In this document: positions 53,145-61,946 of the stretch, one piece after another
Numbering within the stretch: position 1 is the first letter of the stretch
Layout of the letters: each line of letters begins with the position of its first letter
Assembly: GCA_963785755.1 (NCBI GenBank)
Contig: CAWAXG010000073.1
Location: 1-64,000, forward strand
DNA: 64,000 nt
Direction: 5' to 3'
Source: JACCXG01 sp963785755
Lineage (GTDB): Bacteria; Acidobacteriota; Vicinamibacteria; Vicinamibacterales; 2-12-FULL-66-21
Made by a program: the position numbers and the translations under genes
Notes under the pieces: generated by a model
The model's input: the letters and a program-made list of their open reading frames with translations, nothing else
The model's database searches: none
Told to the model about the DNA's origin: nothing

Positions 53145-55538
53145 TCAGGTTTTGACGGTCAGGAACACGTACGCCGCGGCGCCCAGTACAACGATGTTCG
53201 GTGTCCAGGCGGCGAGGATTGGCGTCAGGAGACCGCTCTTGCCGAGCGCGACGAAGAGGCTGGTGACGATCCAGTAGCCCAGCGCCAGCACGATGCCGAG
53301 GCCGATTGCGTAGAGCGCGCCGCGCCGGCCGGTGCTGACGCCGAACGGGATGGCGAGGAGGGTCATGACGAGCGTCACGAACGGAAACGCGAATTTGTGC
53401 TGCAGCTCGACCGAGAGATGGCTGACATTGACACCGCTCGCCGCCAGCTCGTTGACGTACTTGCGCAGCTGCACCACGGTCATCATTTCCGCGATGGGCT
53501 GTTCGCTCTCGAAGTAGTCCGGCGGTTCGAGCGCGAGTGGATGTTCCGCGGACTCGGTCCATTTCTGGGTTGCAGCGGTGAAGTCCCCGATTCGAACGCG
53601 CTGGCCGACCCAGCCGCGGCTGTAATGGGCCGTTTCGGCGGACGTCGCGGTCGCCAGATCCCACTTGTCGGTCCTCGGTTGATAGATGGTCAGGGCGGCC
53701 AGCTCCTTTCGTTCGGGGTTGAAGTCCAGGTAGTGATAGATGGCGCCCTCGCGGCCGACCACCCACTGGCGATTCATGGCGTCGAACACGCGCGGCGTCC
53801 GGCCCCGGATCTTCGCGTCGATGACTTCGGCTTTGCGGTTGGATCGCGCCAGGACCCGCTGCTCGAGTCCGAAGATGGTGGCGCTGAAGACGAGCGACAG
53901 CAGCACCACGGCCAGCGATGCGCGGTAGAGACTGACGCCGCAGGCCTTCATCACCGTCAGTTCGCTGTTCCGCGACAGCAGGCCGAACGTCACCAGCACG
54001 CTCAGCAGCGCCGAAATCGGAATGACGTAGTAGATGAACCTCGGCGTCATGTAGACCAGCAGGGTGAGCACTTCCGCGGTCGTCGCCTGACCCTTGAAAA
54101 TCTTGTCCGACTTGTCGAGGAACGTGGAGATATAGAAGAGCCCCAGCAGTGCCAGGAACGACAGGCCCACGATCCTGAGATACATGCGGCTGATGTAGCG
54201 ATCGAGCAGGCCGGGCACGGGAAGCCTGAGCCGGGGAATACGGATTACGAGAACAGGCGGCCGGCGGCCGGGTGGTCCGGCTGGCGGCTGGCTGCTCGCG
54301 CCGTCCTGTCTCGCGGTCGTGCCGGGAGCAGCCGTCGTGACCGCCGCGACGGCCTGTGTCCGCTCGCGAAGCCATGGCAACGCGGTTCTCGTGATGGCAA
54401 CCGGGAGCTTGAAGGGGAGCCGTCCCTCCACGTATCTGGCCCGCCAGATCAGGGCGATCACCCCGAACAGCCCGAGGACGATATTCGGGATCCAGCGCGA
54501 CAGGTACATGTTCACGTAATGTCCCTTCGTGAGCGATTCGCACAGGAACATCACGATGTAGTAGGCAAAGATGACCGCCGTTCCGACCACGAATCCGGCG
54601 AGTTTGCCCTCGCGCGCGACCGTCATCCCGAGCGCGACGCCGATGATGCCGAACACGAGGCAGGCGACGGGGAAGGAAAACTTCTGCTGGATCGCCATGA
54701 CCTCCGGGTGCTTCGAGTGTCCCGTCCGGACCTTCTCCTCACCGTCGACGCGGAGCTCGGCGATGGTCTTCTCATTGACCCCTTTCTGGATGCTGATTTT
54801 CGGGAATACCTGATCCGGGTTCAGGCCCAGGACCTGCTCCGGAAACCAATGTGAATCGGTTGGCCGGGCCTGGCCTCCGGGACGGGCGGTTCGATAACTG
54901 GTGCCGTTGACGAGGACCAGGTCGACCGTTCGCCTGGTCCGGTCGACGACCAGCCGCCCGCGTTCGGCAAAGTACATGGTCGTTTCCCCTGCCTGGCTCG
55001 TGTTCGCGACCGTGAGCTTCTTCCAGCCGGTCTGGCCCGGGTCTGGCTCGGCGCCCGCGTAGAGGACCCAGCCGGGAAAGTCCTGATAGAAGATTCGCGG
55101 CTGGATGTCGGTCTCGACCTTCTGAGACACGACTCTGAACGTGATTTCCCGGAACATCTGGTTCGCGTCCGGGATGGCGACGATCATCACGTATCCGGTC
55201 GCCAGCGTCGCAAGGCTCGCGAACAGCCCGATCGGCCTGAGGATCCGGTAGGGGCTGACCCCGCACGCCAGCAGGGCCATTGATTCCCGGTCGGCCGACA
55301 TCCGGCCGAGGCCGATCAGGATTCCAACGAGCACCGCCATCGGGATCGTCAGGCCGAGCGCCTGCGGCACCAGGGTCACGAGGATGCGGGCGGCCGTCCC
55401 CCAGGTCACTCCTTTGGCGAGCAGGTTCTCGAGGTATTCCATCACCGGCGGCATCACCAGGAGGAACGTGAAAATCAGCAGCGCCAGGACGAACGGCGGC
55501 AGGATCTCGCGAAGCACGTAGCGGTCGAGCGTGCGCAT
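53145..55538 (-). CDS. Fused LPS export permease LptF-LptG
   Basis: The inner-membrane half of the LPS transporter works with LptB (ATPase) and LptC. LptF and LptG are normally two proteins of 350-400 residues; here one 797-residue chain has both. The first YjgP/YjgQ unit is residues 1 to about 375 (LDRYVLREILPPFVLALLIF, RESMALLACGVSPYRILRPI, a periplasmic beta domain, then TM segments). A Pro/Ala/Gly linker at about 390-430 leads to the second unit (LLDRYISRMYLRIVGLSFLA, NSELTVMKACGVSLYRASLA, LAIPFGVSTGRRGALYAIGL). Both halves have six membrane segments and the coupling-helix motif (ACGVS). Confidence 0.92.
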   Translation of the reverse strand: MRTLDRYVLREILPPFVLALLIFTFLLVMPPVMEYLENLLAKGVTWGTAARILVTLVPQALGLTIPMAVLVGILIGLGRMSADRESMALLACGVSPYRILRPIGLFASLATLATGYVMIVAIPDANQMFREITFRVVSQKVETDIQPRIFYQDFPGWVLYAGAEPDPGQTGWKKLTVANTSQAGETTMYFAERGRLVVDRTRRTVDLVLVNGTSYRTARPGGQARPTDSHWFPEQVLGLNPDQVFPKISIQKGVNEKTIAELRVDGEEKVRTGHSKHPEVMAIQQKFSFPVACLVFGIIGVALGMTVAREGKLAGFVVGTAVIFAYYIVMFLCESLTKGHYVNMYLSRWIPNIVLGLFGVIALIWRARYVEGRLPFKLPVAITRTALPWLRERTQAVAAVTTAAPGTTARQDGASSQPPAGPPGRRPPVLVIRIPRLRLPVPGLLDRYISRMYLRIVGLSFLALLGLFYISTFLDKSDKIFKGQATTAEVLTLLVYMTPRFIYYVIPISALLSVLVTFGLLSRNSELTVMKACGVSLYRASLAVVLLSLVFSATIFGLEQRVLARSNRKAEVIDAKIRGRTPRVFDAMNRQWVVGREGAIYHYLDFNPERKELAALTIYQPRTDKWDLATATSAETAHYSRGWVGQRVRIGDFTAATQKWTESAEHPLALEPPDYFESEQPIAEMMTVVQLRKYVNELAASGVNVSHLSVELQHKFAFPFVTLVMTLLAIPFGVSTGRRGALYAIGLGIVLALGYWIVTSLFVALGKSGLLTPILAAWTPNIVVLGAAAYVFLTVKT

Positions 55539-56060
55539 TTCTCGGTCAGTCGAGAGTATCAGAGACGGCCGGATTTGGGCGGTCGCGGTGGGCGGGTTCG
55601 CCGAAATCCGCGATCCGACACCGGGTTAGGTCGGAACCTCGAAAACCGGTCCGCAAACCTTCCACAGGGGCCTTTTACTGGGCAAACCCATTGGGTCTGA
55701 TAATGAGTGTTATGTTAACTAACCGGACGGTCCGGCCCCGTTTTCCGGCACTTGCGCCGGCGTTTGGTCCGGCCCGCTCTCGGCGGCGACGTGCGTCACT
55801 TAGCTCCGTGAGCCCAGGGAATCAGCTCGGTTCGTGGTCACGCCATGAGGCTTCTAGTTTGGTGGTCGTCGCCGTGAAGTCCGTTCTCCGGGCGATCGGC
55901 TCGCGGAGGTCGCGCGCCTTTGCGGCGTTGGGCTCAGCGCGCTCAAGGGCTTCGTCCTGGCGTCGCGTCGGGACCGGTCTTCGTAGCTCAAATTGCCGTG
56001 CAGATCCTTGGTTCTGGGCCCACTTCAGGCCTGCCGACGCCTATTTCCGGCGGTCTTGCT

Positions 56061-56111
56061 GGTTAAACTGCTGTAAAACTGTGGTTTAGGGTGAATGTCG
56101 GCCAGCCGACA
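56061..56111 (-). pseudogene. Short decayed copy of an internal parB segment
   Basis: Read on the minus strand this 51-bp stretch gives CRLADIHPKP and then goes out of frame, matching CRLADIHSKSLLLQIV of ParB (residues 175-190; DNA 56734-56784). The last 21 bases are identical between the copies; the rest is roughly 60-75% alike by eye with a one-base gap, including a shared TGTAAAA. It may be a trace of an old parB duplication or of recombination. Confidence 0.6.
56096..56111. repeat. 16-bp palindrome TGTCGGCCAGCCGACA, copy 1
   Basis: TGTCGGC and GCCGACA are exact reverse complements around CA. The same 16 bases occur at 56769-56784 inside parB, and the identity extends five bases to the left. 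The ends TGT...ACA and length are those of parS sites, though the core differs from the known consensus. Confidence 0.55.
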
Positions 56112-56484
56112 AGGATTTCAGCCGCTGACGCGGCAGGACGAGGGGTCCGGAAAGGCCAGTCGTCCTTCTAAACAAGGAGGATGGGGACGGGAGTTTTATT
56201 TCCTCGGTTCCCGGCAAGTTCCTTCGCTGACGCTGGAGGACGGGGAGGGTCTGGAAAGGCGTGTGGAGTCCAGAAGGTGTGTGAGACCTCTCGCTCTCCT
56301 GGTCTCCTTCTTCCGTGTTGGCGAAGCGAGTCTCGTAACAGGTCCCGGCAAGTTTCCTTTGCTCGGCTCTCAAGACGCGCTTCGAGCTTCGGCGGCATCG
56401 TTGTGCCGTGTCGTCCCGTCTGAGTGGTTGGGTCAGCGGTCAGGGTCCGACTGCGGTTAGGGTCCGACCGGCTCTCCAAATCGA

Positions 56485-57306
56485 TCAGTGCGCGCTCTTC
56501 AGTTCTTTGATGATCGCCTCGAGCGCCTCGATGACCTCGTCGCGTTCGACCCGGGACTTGGTGAACCTGAGCTGCAGCTTGAACGCCTTGGTAGGAGCCT
56601 TGTAGCTGAAGACGTACGACTTCGGCCGGCCGGCCTTGGGTTTGGCGGTCTCCCGGCGGACGACTTCACGCGTCACGCCGCCTTCTCGGGCGATTTTCTC
56701 GACCAGGGCTACCATTTTCTGTGAGTCGCCCTGCCTAACTATCTGTAAAAGCAATGACTTAGAGTGAATGTCGGCCAGCCGACAGAGGTTTTTGACCTCT
56801 TCCGGGATGCCATTCAGCGACAAGGACTCCGTGACGGCGGTCCGTGACTTCCCCAGCCGGCGCGCTATGTCCTCGTGGGTGTAGGCGCAGCGCGTCGCCA
56901 GCGACTGGAGCGCTTCAGCCTCTTCGAAGGGCGTCAGGTCCTTGCGTTGGAGGTTTTCGATGAGCGCGATTTCGATGATCTCGTTGTCGTCGACTTCGCG
57001 GATGACGATGGGGATCTCGCGCAGGCCGACCTGCACGGCCGCCTGGTAGCGGCGCTCGCCCGCGATGATCTGATAGCGCGCGCCGCGCTGCCGGACGACG
57101 AGTGGTTCGATGATTCCTTTTTCCGCGATCGACGCCATCAGTTCCGACAGGTCGCCCATGACCTGTCGCGGCTGGTTCGGGTTCGCATCAATCTGATCGA
57201 TCCCGACCATGCGTCCGATGGGAGTGCCCGCCGAACTGGTGAGCGCTTCCACATAGTGAGAGTCGTGGCGCATCCGGACGGTCTGCGGCAGTCCTCGCTT
57301 AGGCAC
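56485..57306 (-). CDS. parB: Chromosome partitioning protein ParB
   Basis: A 273-residue CTP-dependent DNA clamp. Motifs: the N-terminal segment IDANPNQPRQ, the CTP/arginine patch GERRYQAA (83-90), ENLQRKDLTPFEEA (117-130), and the helix-turn-helix YTHEDIARRLGKSRTAVTES (142-161). A C-terminal dimer region with VERDEVIEALEAIIKELK ends the chain. The start is a GTG at 57306, overlapping the parA stop by eight bases, so the two are coupled. Residues 175-181 (CRLADIH) are encoded by a 16-bp palindrome that also occurs in the downstream non-coding region. Confidence 0.94.
   Translation of the reverse strand: MPKRGLPQTVRMRHDSHYVEALTSSAGTPIGRMVGIDQIDANPNQPRQVMGDLSELMASIAEKGIIEPLVVRQRGARYQIIAGERRYQAAVQVGLREIPIVIREVDDNEIIEIALIENLQRKDLTPFEEAEALQSLATRCAYTHEDIARRLGKSRTAVTESLSLNGIPEEVKNLCRLADIHSKSLLLQIVRQGDSQKMVALVEKIAREGGVTREVVRRETAKPKAGRPKSYVFSYKAPTKAFKLQLRFTKSRVERDEVIEALEAIIKELKSAH
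56769..56784. repeat. 16-bp palindrome TGTCGGCCAGCCGACA, copy 2 (inside parB)
   Basis: The second exact copy, encoding CRLADIH of ParB. In Bacillus subtilis a parS site lies within the parB homologue spo0J, so a binding site inside this gene would have a precedent. The sequence is not the canonical parS. Confidence 0.55.
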
Positions 57307-58054
57307 GGTCCATGACCTCCTCGCAGAGGCGGTAATACTCCGCCGCGCCGCTCGATTCTGGCGCGAACGAAAAAATTGATTCCTTGTACGCCGGGCTCTC
57401 CTCCAGTCGCACGCTCTTCGTGATCACGGTCTTGAAGACTTTCGGCCCGAAGACTCGATCGATCTGCGAGCGGATGTCACGCGCCAGCGCCGTGCGCTTG
57501 TCGTGCATGGTGATCACCACGCCCAGGATGCGGAGATTCGGGTTGGCGCGGCCGCGCACCTTCTCGACGGTCTCGAGAAGATCGTCGGTGCCTTCGAGTG
57601 CGAAATACGACGACTGGATCGGGATGAGCAGATGCGTGGCCGCGACGAGCGCGTTGACCGTCAGCAGCCCCAGCGTCGGTGGACAGTCGATGACGATGTT
57701 CGGGTAGTCGGCTTGAATCGGCTCGAGCCGATCCTTCAGTCGGAAGTGCGCGTCGAGCTCGCCCACCAGCTTGGCTTCGAGCTTCGCGAGCGCGATTCGC
57801 GACGGCGCGATGAACAGGTTCGGTTGGGTCGACGGGAGGATGATGTCCGTGAATCCTACGGTCGATTCGACGATGGCGTCGTACACGCTGCGCGTGATGT
57901 CGGGAACGTCGAGAAACGACATCGAGCTGTTCGCCTGGGGGTCGAGATCGACGAGGAGTGTGGGCTTCCCCCGCAGCGAGAGCGCGGCGGCCAGATTGAT
58001 GGCGGTCGTGGTCTTCCCCACGCCGCCCTTCTGGTTGGCGATAGCAACGATCAT
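57299..58054 (-). CDS. parA: Chromosome partitioning ATPase ParA (Soj)
   Basis: A 251-residue Walker-type ATPase: deviant Walker A KGGVGKTT (9-16), LLVDLDPQANSS, the Walker B region NIVIDCPPTLGLLTVNALVA, and TRSVYDAI. No N-terminal DNA-binding extension is present, so it is the chromosomal Soj type. The ATG at 58054 gives MIVAIANQKGG, the family start; the frame upstream of it is not protein-like. It is first in a parA-parB pair. Confidence 0.95.
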   Translation of the reverse strand: MIVAIANQKGGVGKTTTAINLAAALSLRGKPTLLVDLDPQANSSMSFLDVPDITRSVYDAIVESTVGFTDIILPSTQPNLFIAPSRIALAKLEAKLVGELDAHFRLKDRLEPIQADYPNIVIDCPPTLGLLTVNALVAATHLLIPIQSSYFALEGTDDLLETVEKVRGRANPNLRILGVVITMHDKRTALARDIRSQIDRVFGPKVFKTVITKSVRLEESPAYKESIFSFAPESSGAAEYYRLCEEVMDRA

Positions 58055-58283
58055 CTGAACGCGGTACGAGTTCGCAGGCCGGCGCCATTGTATGGCGAAA
58101 GTCCCCGTGATTTCAAAATTTACCGAAATTGCCCGCGACTTCGCGCGGCAGCACTGCTGAGGACGGGAGTTTTCGGGTCCCTGGGTCAGGGACCGCCGAG
58201 TCGGGTAGGCACTTTTCAGGGAGAACCGGAGGGCGGGAGGAATGCTTATAGGGACGACGGGAGGGCTGCTGGGGCAGCCGCTC
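58055..58283. other. Intergenic region upstream of parA
   Basis: It contains AT-rich sequence near 58109-58130 (ATTTCAAAATTTACCGAAAT) that could hold the parA promoter, and two perfect stems: GGTCCCTG/CAGGGACC (58176-58194) and GGCTGC/GCAGCC near 58264-58280, the second just after the stop of the nuclease gene. Neither is followed by a good T-tract. Confidence 0.45.
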
Positions 58284-58769
58284 TTACATCTTGTACTTCC
58301 CCATTTCGTCCGGATCCAGGCTTTCGAGCCATTTCTGCAGCCGCTCCGCATCACCCTTGTCAGGAGCAAAGTCGATCGTCTTCGCGTTGTCGATGACGCG
58401 GTCCTCGACGAAAATCGGCGCGCGGGCGCGGAGCGCGAGCGCGATCGCGTCGCTTGGCCGCGCATCCACTGCGAGCGGCTCTCCGTTCACTTCGAGGTGA
58501 ATGAGGGCGTAGAACGTGTTTTCCTTCAGGTCCGAGACGACGATCTTGCGGATCTCCGCCTTGAGGTCGTGAATCACGTTGCGCAGGAGGTCGTGCGTCA
58601 TCGGGCGCGGGGTGGTGACGTTCTCGATCTGCAGGGCGATGGCGTTGGCTTCGAACACCCCCACCCAGATCGGCAGGACGCGCTGGCCGTCCTTGTCACG
58701 CAGGATGATGATAGGCATGTTGGTGATCGGATCGACCATCAACCCCTTGATTGTCATTTCGATCTGCAT
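58284..58769 (-). CDS. Bifunctional nuclease (BFN/DUF151) domain protein
   Basis: A 161-residue protein: MTIKGLMVDPITNMPIIILR, VLPIWVGVFEANAIALQIEN, MTHDLLRNVIHDLKAEIRKI, then LEVNGEPLAVDARPSDAIAL. These are the DUF151 motifs, named after a plant enzyme with nuclease activity; bacterial roles are mostly unknown. I chose the ATG at 58769, which has a purine-rich run before it, over those at 58781 and 58820. It lies 25 bases downstream of miaB on the same strand. Confidence 0.9.
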   Translation of the reverse strand: MQIEMTIKGLMVDPITNMPIIILRDKDGQRVLPIWVGVFEANAIALQIENVTTPRPMTHDLLRNVIHDLKAEIRKIVVSDLKENTFYALIHLEVNGEPLAVDARPSDAIALALRARAPIFVEDRVIDNAKTIDFAPDKGDAERLQKWLESLDPDEMGKYKM

Positions 58770-58794
58770 CCCAATCCCCATAGCGGTTAGAAAG

Positions 58795-60153
58795 CTACGA
58801 AGCTGCCGGCGTGGTGTCAAGCCGCGCCGCAGCCTCCCCTTTCAGGCTGTTCGGATTGGCGGCTGTGATGAGGACGGGAACCAGGCGGCCAATCCAGGCC
58901 GGATCCCCCGCAAAGTTCACGACCGTGTTCCCGCTCGTTCGACCCGACAGCTCCCAATCCCGCCGGCGGCTTCGTGAATCGACGAGCACCTCGAATACGC
59001 GCCCCACCGCCTGTTCGTGCAGTTCGCCCTGAGTCTCCCTCTGCAGCGCCTGCAGCGCGACAATGCGGCTCGTCTTCTCCGCCTCGGTCACGTCGTCGGC
59101 GAGGCGCTTGAGGGCGAGCGTGTTCGGCCGCGGTGAGTACTTGAAGGAAAACATGCTGTGATACCGGACGGCACGTGTCAGTGACAGCGTCGCCTCGAAA
59201 TCCTCCTCGGTCTCTCCAGGGAACCCAACGATCATATCGGTCGAGAGCGCGATGTTCGGGATGGCGTCCCGGAGACGCTCGACGAGCTGCAGATAGTCCT
59301 CCCGGGTGTGACGCCGGCGCATGGCGGCCAGGATCCGGGTCGAGCCGGACTGCACCGGCAGATGCAGATGGCGGCAGACCTTGGAGAGCGATCGCATCGC
59401 TCCGATCATGCGGGGCGTGACGTGACGAGGATGCGGGCTGGCAAACCGAATGCGATCGAGCCCGTCGATGTCCTGGAGCCGCTCGAGCAGTCCGGCGAAA
59501 TCACAGGCGGCAACGTCTGGCGCCTGATAGTGATTGACGATCTGTCCCAGGAGCTGAATCTCTCGGGCGCCGGTCTCGACGGCGTGGCGGGCTTCCGCGA
59601 CGATGTCGGCTGCCGGACGCATTCGTTCGTGCCCGCGGGTGTACGGGACCACGCAGAACGCGCAGAATTCATTGCAGCCTTCGATGATGGTGACGTACGC
59701 CTTCAGGGGATCGTTTCGTCTGGCGATGCCCAGCGGAAACGACACGTCTCCGAGCGGATCGAGGTCGATCGCGGGCGACCGGCGCTTCGGCGTCTCGACG
59801 GCCTGATTCACGAGAACCGGGAGCCGCTTGAGATTCTGTGTCCCGATGATGACGTCCACGTCCTTCGAGCGCCGGAGAATCTGCGCGCCTTCCTGCTGCG
59901 CGACGCAGCCCGCGACCGCGACGATTGGCCGGCGCCCGGTCTCGAGCTCCATCTGGTGAAACTCGCCGAGCCTCGTGAATAGTTTCTCCTCGGCTTTCTC
60001 GCGAACGCTGCACGTGTTGATCAAGACGACATCGGCGTCCTGGTCGTCGTCGGTCGGCTCGTATCCAGCCTGCTCGAGCAGCCCCGCCATCCGCTCCGAG
60101 TCGTGCACGTTCATCTGACAGCCGTAGGTTTCGATCAGGTACTTTCTGGCCAT
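58795..60153 (-). CDS. miaB: tRNA-2-methylthio-N6-isopentenyladenosine synthase MiaB
   Basis: A 452-residue radical-SAM methylthiotransferase that modifies A37 of tRNAs reading UNN codons. N-terminal UPF0004 domain with LIETYGCQMNVHDSERM (C12), VLINTCSVREKAEEKLFTRL, and AVAGCVAQQEG; radical-SAM cluster CNEFCAFC near 159-166 followed by VVPYTRGHERMR; C-terminal TRAM domain (VFEVLVDSRSRRRDWELSGR). The length fits MiaB and not RimO or MtaB. Confidence 0.95.
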   Translation of the reverse strand: MARKYLIETYGCQMNVHDSERMAGLLEQAGYEPTDDDQDADVVLINTCSVREKAEEKLFTRLGEFHQMELETGRRPIVAVAGCVAQQEGAQILRRSKDVDVIIGTQNLKRLPVLVNQAVETPKRRSPAIDLDPLGDVSFPLGIARRNDPLKAYVTIIEGCNEFCAFCVVPYTRGHERMRPAADIVAEARHAVETGAREIQLLGQIVNHYQAPDVAACDFAGLLERLQDIDGLDRIRFASPHPRHVTPRMIGAMRSLSKVCRHLHLPVQSGSTRILAAMRRRHTREDYLQLVERLRDAIPNIALSTDMIVGFPGETEEDFEATLSLTRAVRYHSMFSFKYSPRPNTLALKRLADDVTEAEKTSRIVALQALQRETQGELHEQAVGRVFEVLVDSRSRRRDWELSGRTSGNTVVNFAGDPAWIGRLVPVLITAANPNSLKGEAAARLDTTPAAS

Positions 60154-60158
60154 TACTT

Positions 60159-60205
60159 TGGGACTTTCGCCTTCGCCAGCGCGAGGGGTTTCGCTTTCGC
60201 CTTTC
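60159..60205. repeat. GGCGAAAG-type repeat between recN and miaB
   Basis: Read on the gene strand, units of GCGAAAG/GGCGAAG recur every 6-8 bases (AAAAAGCGAAAGGCGAAAGC and GGCGAAGGCGAAAG). It fills the 61-bp junction and may supply the purine-rich ribosome binding region of miaB. Confidence 0.6.
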
Positions 60206-60214
60206 GCTTTTTAT

Positions 60215-61849
60215 TCACTGAACGCTGCTACGTTTCAGCATCTCCCGGGCGCTGGCGCGCACCGAGGCGGACACCTCCGCTCCGGCGATCATCCGGGCGA
60301 GCTCCTCTTCGCGCTCGCGAACCGAGAGCATCTTCACGTCGGTCACCGTGCGCGCCCCCTTCACCGACTTCGCGATCCGGTACTGGGTGGTCCCATAGGC
60401 CGCGATCTGCGGGAGGTGCGTGATGCAGAGCACCTGGAACCGGCCGCCGAGCTCTTTCAGTCGCGCACCGACGACATCAGCGACGGTGCCGCCGATGCCC
60501 GCGTCGACCTCATCGAAGATCAGCGTCTTCCCGGGAGCATCGGTCGACGCCAGGGTCTTCAAGGCGAGCATGATCCGTGACAACTCCCCGCCGGAGGCGA
60601 TCCGGGCAAGCGGCCGCAGGTCCTCGCCCGGGTTCGGTGACAGGAAGAACTCCCCCTCGTCGCTGCCCCGCTCCGTCCAGGCCGCCTCGCCGCGGTCGGG
60701 GAGAAACCGGACCTCGCAGCGCGTGTGGGGCATGGCGAGGTCCTTCAGCGACCGTTCGAGCCGCGCGGTGAAGTCGGCCGCGGCCGCCCGACGGCGCTTC
60801 GAGATCACGCTCGCCTCAGCCAGGTATTCCTTGCTGGCTTGCTCGAGCAGGCCTTCGATCTCCGTTGCCCGGGCGTCGGCGTTTCTAATCCCGTCGAGCT
60901 CCTGCTCGAGCGTGGCTGCCATCGCGATCACGTCATCCAGAGCAGGGCCGTGCTTTTTCTTGAGGCGTTCGAGTACCGCGAGCCTGTCCTCGACTTCCTG
61001 CAGCTTCGCGGGTGAGGCATCAATGGCCCCGGAATACGAGCGCAGGAAATAGGCGAGATCTTCGAGCTGCGACTTGACGGCATCCCTAGCAGCCAGATAC
61101 GGCGCGAACTGCGGATCTATTCCAGCGAGCTCCCCCACTTTCTTCCAGACGCTGGAGAGCGACGCCAGGGCGGCGGCGTCTCCTTCATACAGAAGGGTGT
61201 TCGCCTCCGCGCACAACCGCTGAAGTCGATCGGCGTTGCCGAGCACCTGGCGGGCCGCCGCGAGCTCGACGTCCTCGTTCGGTTTCGGCGCGGCTCTCCG
61301 GATCTCGTTGAGCTGGAACTCGAGGAACTCGGCTCGACGTGCCTTGTCGCGATCGTTGGCAGTAAGACGGTCCCGTTCGGCGCGCAGCTGCTGCCATCCC
61401 GAGAAGGCCTTGCTGACGCGTGCGCGCTCCGGGTGAAGTTGCGCGAACGCGTCGAGCAGGTCGAGGTGCGTCGTGGGATCGAGCAGCAGCTGATGCTCGT
61501 GCTGCCCGTGCAGATCCACCAGTCGCGAGGCTGCATCGCGGAGCGATGTCGAAGTCGCGAGTGAGCCGTTCAGGAACGCTCGACTCCGGCCGCTCTGTGC
61601 CGACAGCTCCCGGCGGACGATCAGCTCGGCGCCGTCGGCCTCTTCGAAGACCGCTTCGACCGTGGCGTGGTCCTCACCTGTCCGAACGAGCTCGGCCGAG
61701 GCACGGCCGCCGACGAGCAGGCCGACCGCCCCCACCAGGATGGATTTGCCCGCCCCGGTCTCCCCCGTCAGCACGTTCAACCCCGGCTCGAACTCCAGTT
61801 CGAGACGTTCGATGACGGCGAGATTACGAATGGACAAAAAACGGAGCAT
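60215..61849 (-). CDS. recN: DNA repair protein RecN
   Basis: A 544-residue SMC-like ATPase for double-strand-break repair. Walker A GETGAGKS (29-36), the N-terminal MLRFLSIRNLAVIERLELEF, VDLHGQHEHQLLLDP, a long coiled coil (about 150-350), then the ABC signature SGGELSRIMLALK and Walker B TLIFDEVDAGIGGTVADVVG, and LCITHLPQIAAYG. Length is typical. Confidence 0.95.
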   Translation of the reverse strand: MLRFLSIRNLAVIERLELEFEPGLNVLTGETGAGKSILVGAVGLLVGGRASAELVRTGEDHATVEAVFEEADGAELIVRRELSAQSGRSRAFLNGSLATSTSLRDAASRLVDLHGQHEHQLLLDPTTHLDLLDAFAQLHPERARVSKAFSGWQQLRAERDRLTANDRDKARRAEFLEFQLNEIRRAAPKPNEDVELAAARQVLGNADRLQRLCAEANTLLYEGDAAALASLSSVWKKVGELAGIDPQFAPYLAARDAVKSQLEDLAYFLRSYSGAIDASPAKLQEVEDRLAVLERLKKKHGPALDDVIAMAATLEQELDGIRNADARATEIEGLLEQASKEYLAEASVISKRRRAAAADFTARLERSLKDLAMPHTRCEVRFLPDRGEAAWTERGSDEGEFFLSPNPGEDLRPLARIASGGELSRIMLALKTLASTDAPGKTLIFDEVDAGIGGTVADVVGARLKELGGRFQVLCITHLPQIAAYGTTQYRIAKSVKGARTVTDVKMLSVREREEELARMIAGAEVSASVRASAREMLKRSSVQ

Positions 61850-61877
61850 CGGCCCGAAGTGCCATCTTATCAGATGT

Positions 61878-61906
61878 TTGACAGTGTATATGGCGCGTGC
61901 TACGCT
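61878..61906 (+). promoter_or_regulatory. Promoter of the tolQ-tolR-tonB operon
   Basis: TTGACA (61878-61883), 17 bp, TACGCT (61901-61906). The -35 is perfect and the spacing is ideal. The leader to the start at 62029 is about 115 bases. It lies just beyond the divergent recN start. Confidence 0.6.
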
Positions 61907-61946
61907 TCACGAAACTGCGCTGTCCCAGCGGCGTGGAAGTGGATCG

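Larger units (their letters stand above)
55539..56484. other. Gene-poor region upstream of lptFG and downstream of parB
   Basis: About 945 bp without a convincing gene. It holds the unseen lptFG promoter; the AT-rich stretch near 55695-55725 (TAATGAGTGTTATGTTAACT) is the most likely place. A decayed parB-like fragment lies at 56061-56111. CCCGGCAAGTT occurs twice (near 56210 and 56343), and GGACGGGAGTTTT (56185-56197) recurs at 58161-58173 beyond parA. I saw no DnaA-box cluster and no canonical parS. Open frames here have frameshift-like, Ser/Arg-rich translations and are not protein-like. Confidence 0.55.

Noticed and set aside
53121..54854. A 577-codon plus-strand frame and a 494-codon alternate minus-strand frame over lptFG
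   Set aside because: Both overlap a well-supported LptF-LptG frame and have Arg/Glu/His-rich or low-complexity translations.
55691..56460. Genes in the 132- and 121-codon open frames of the gap before lptFG
   Set aside because: Ser/Arg-rich translations without motifs, no ribosome binding sites, and overlap with a decayed parB fragment.
55539..58300. Chromosome origin (oriC) next to parAB
   Set aside because: No DnaA-box cluster, dnaA, gidA/gidB or canonical parS was seen; parAB alone does not establish an origin.
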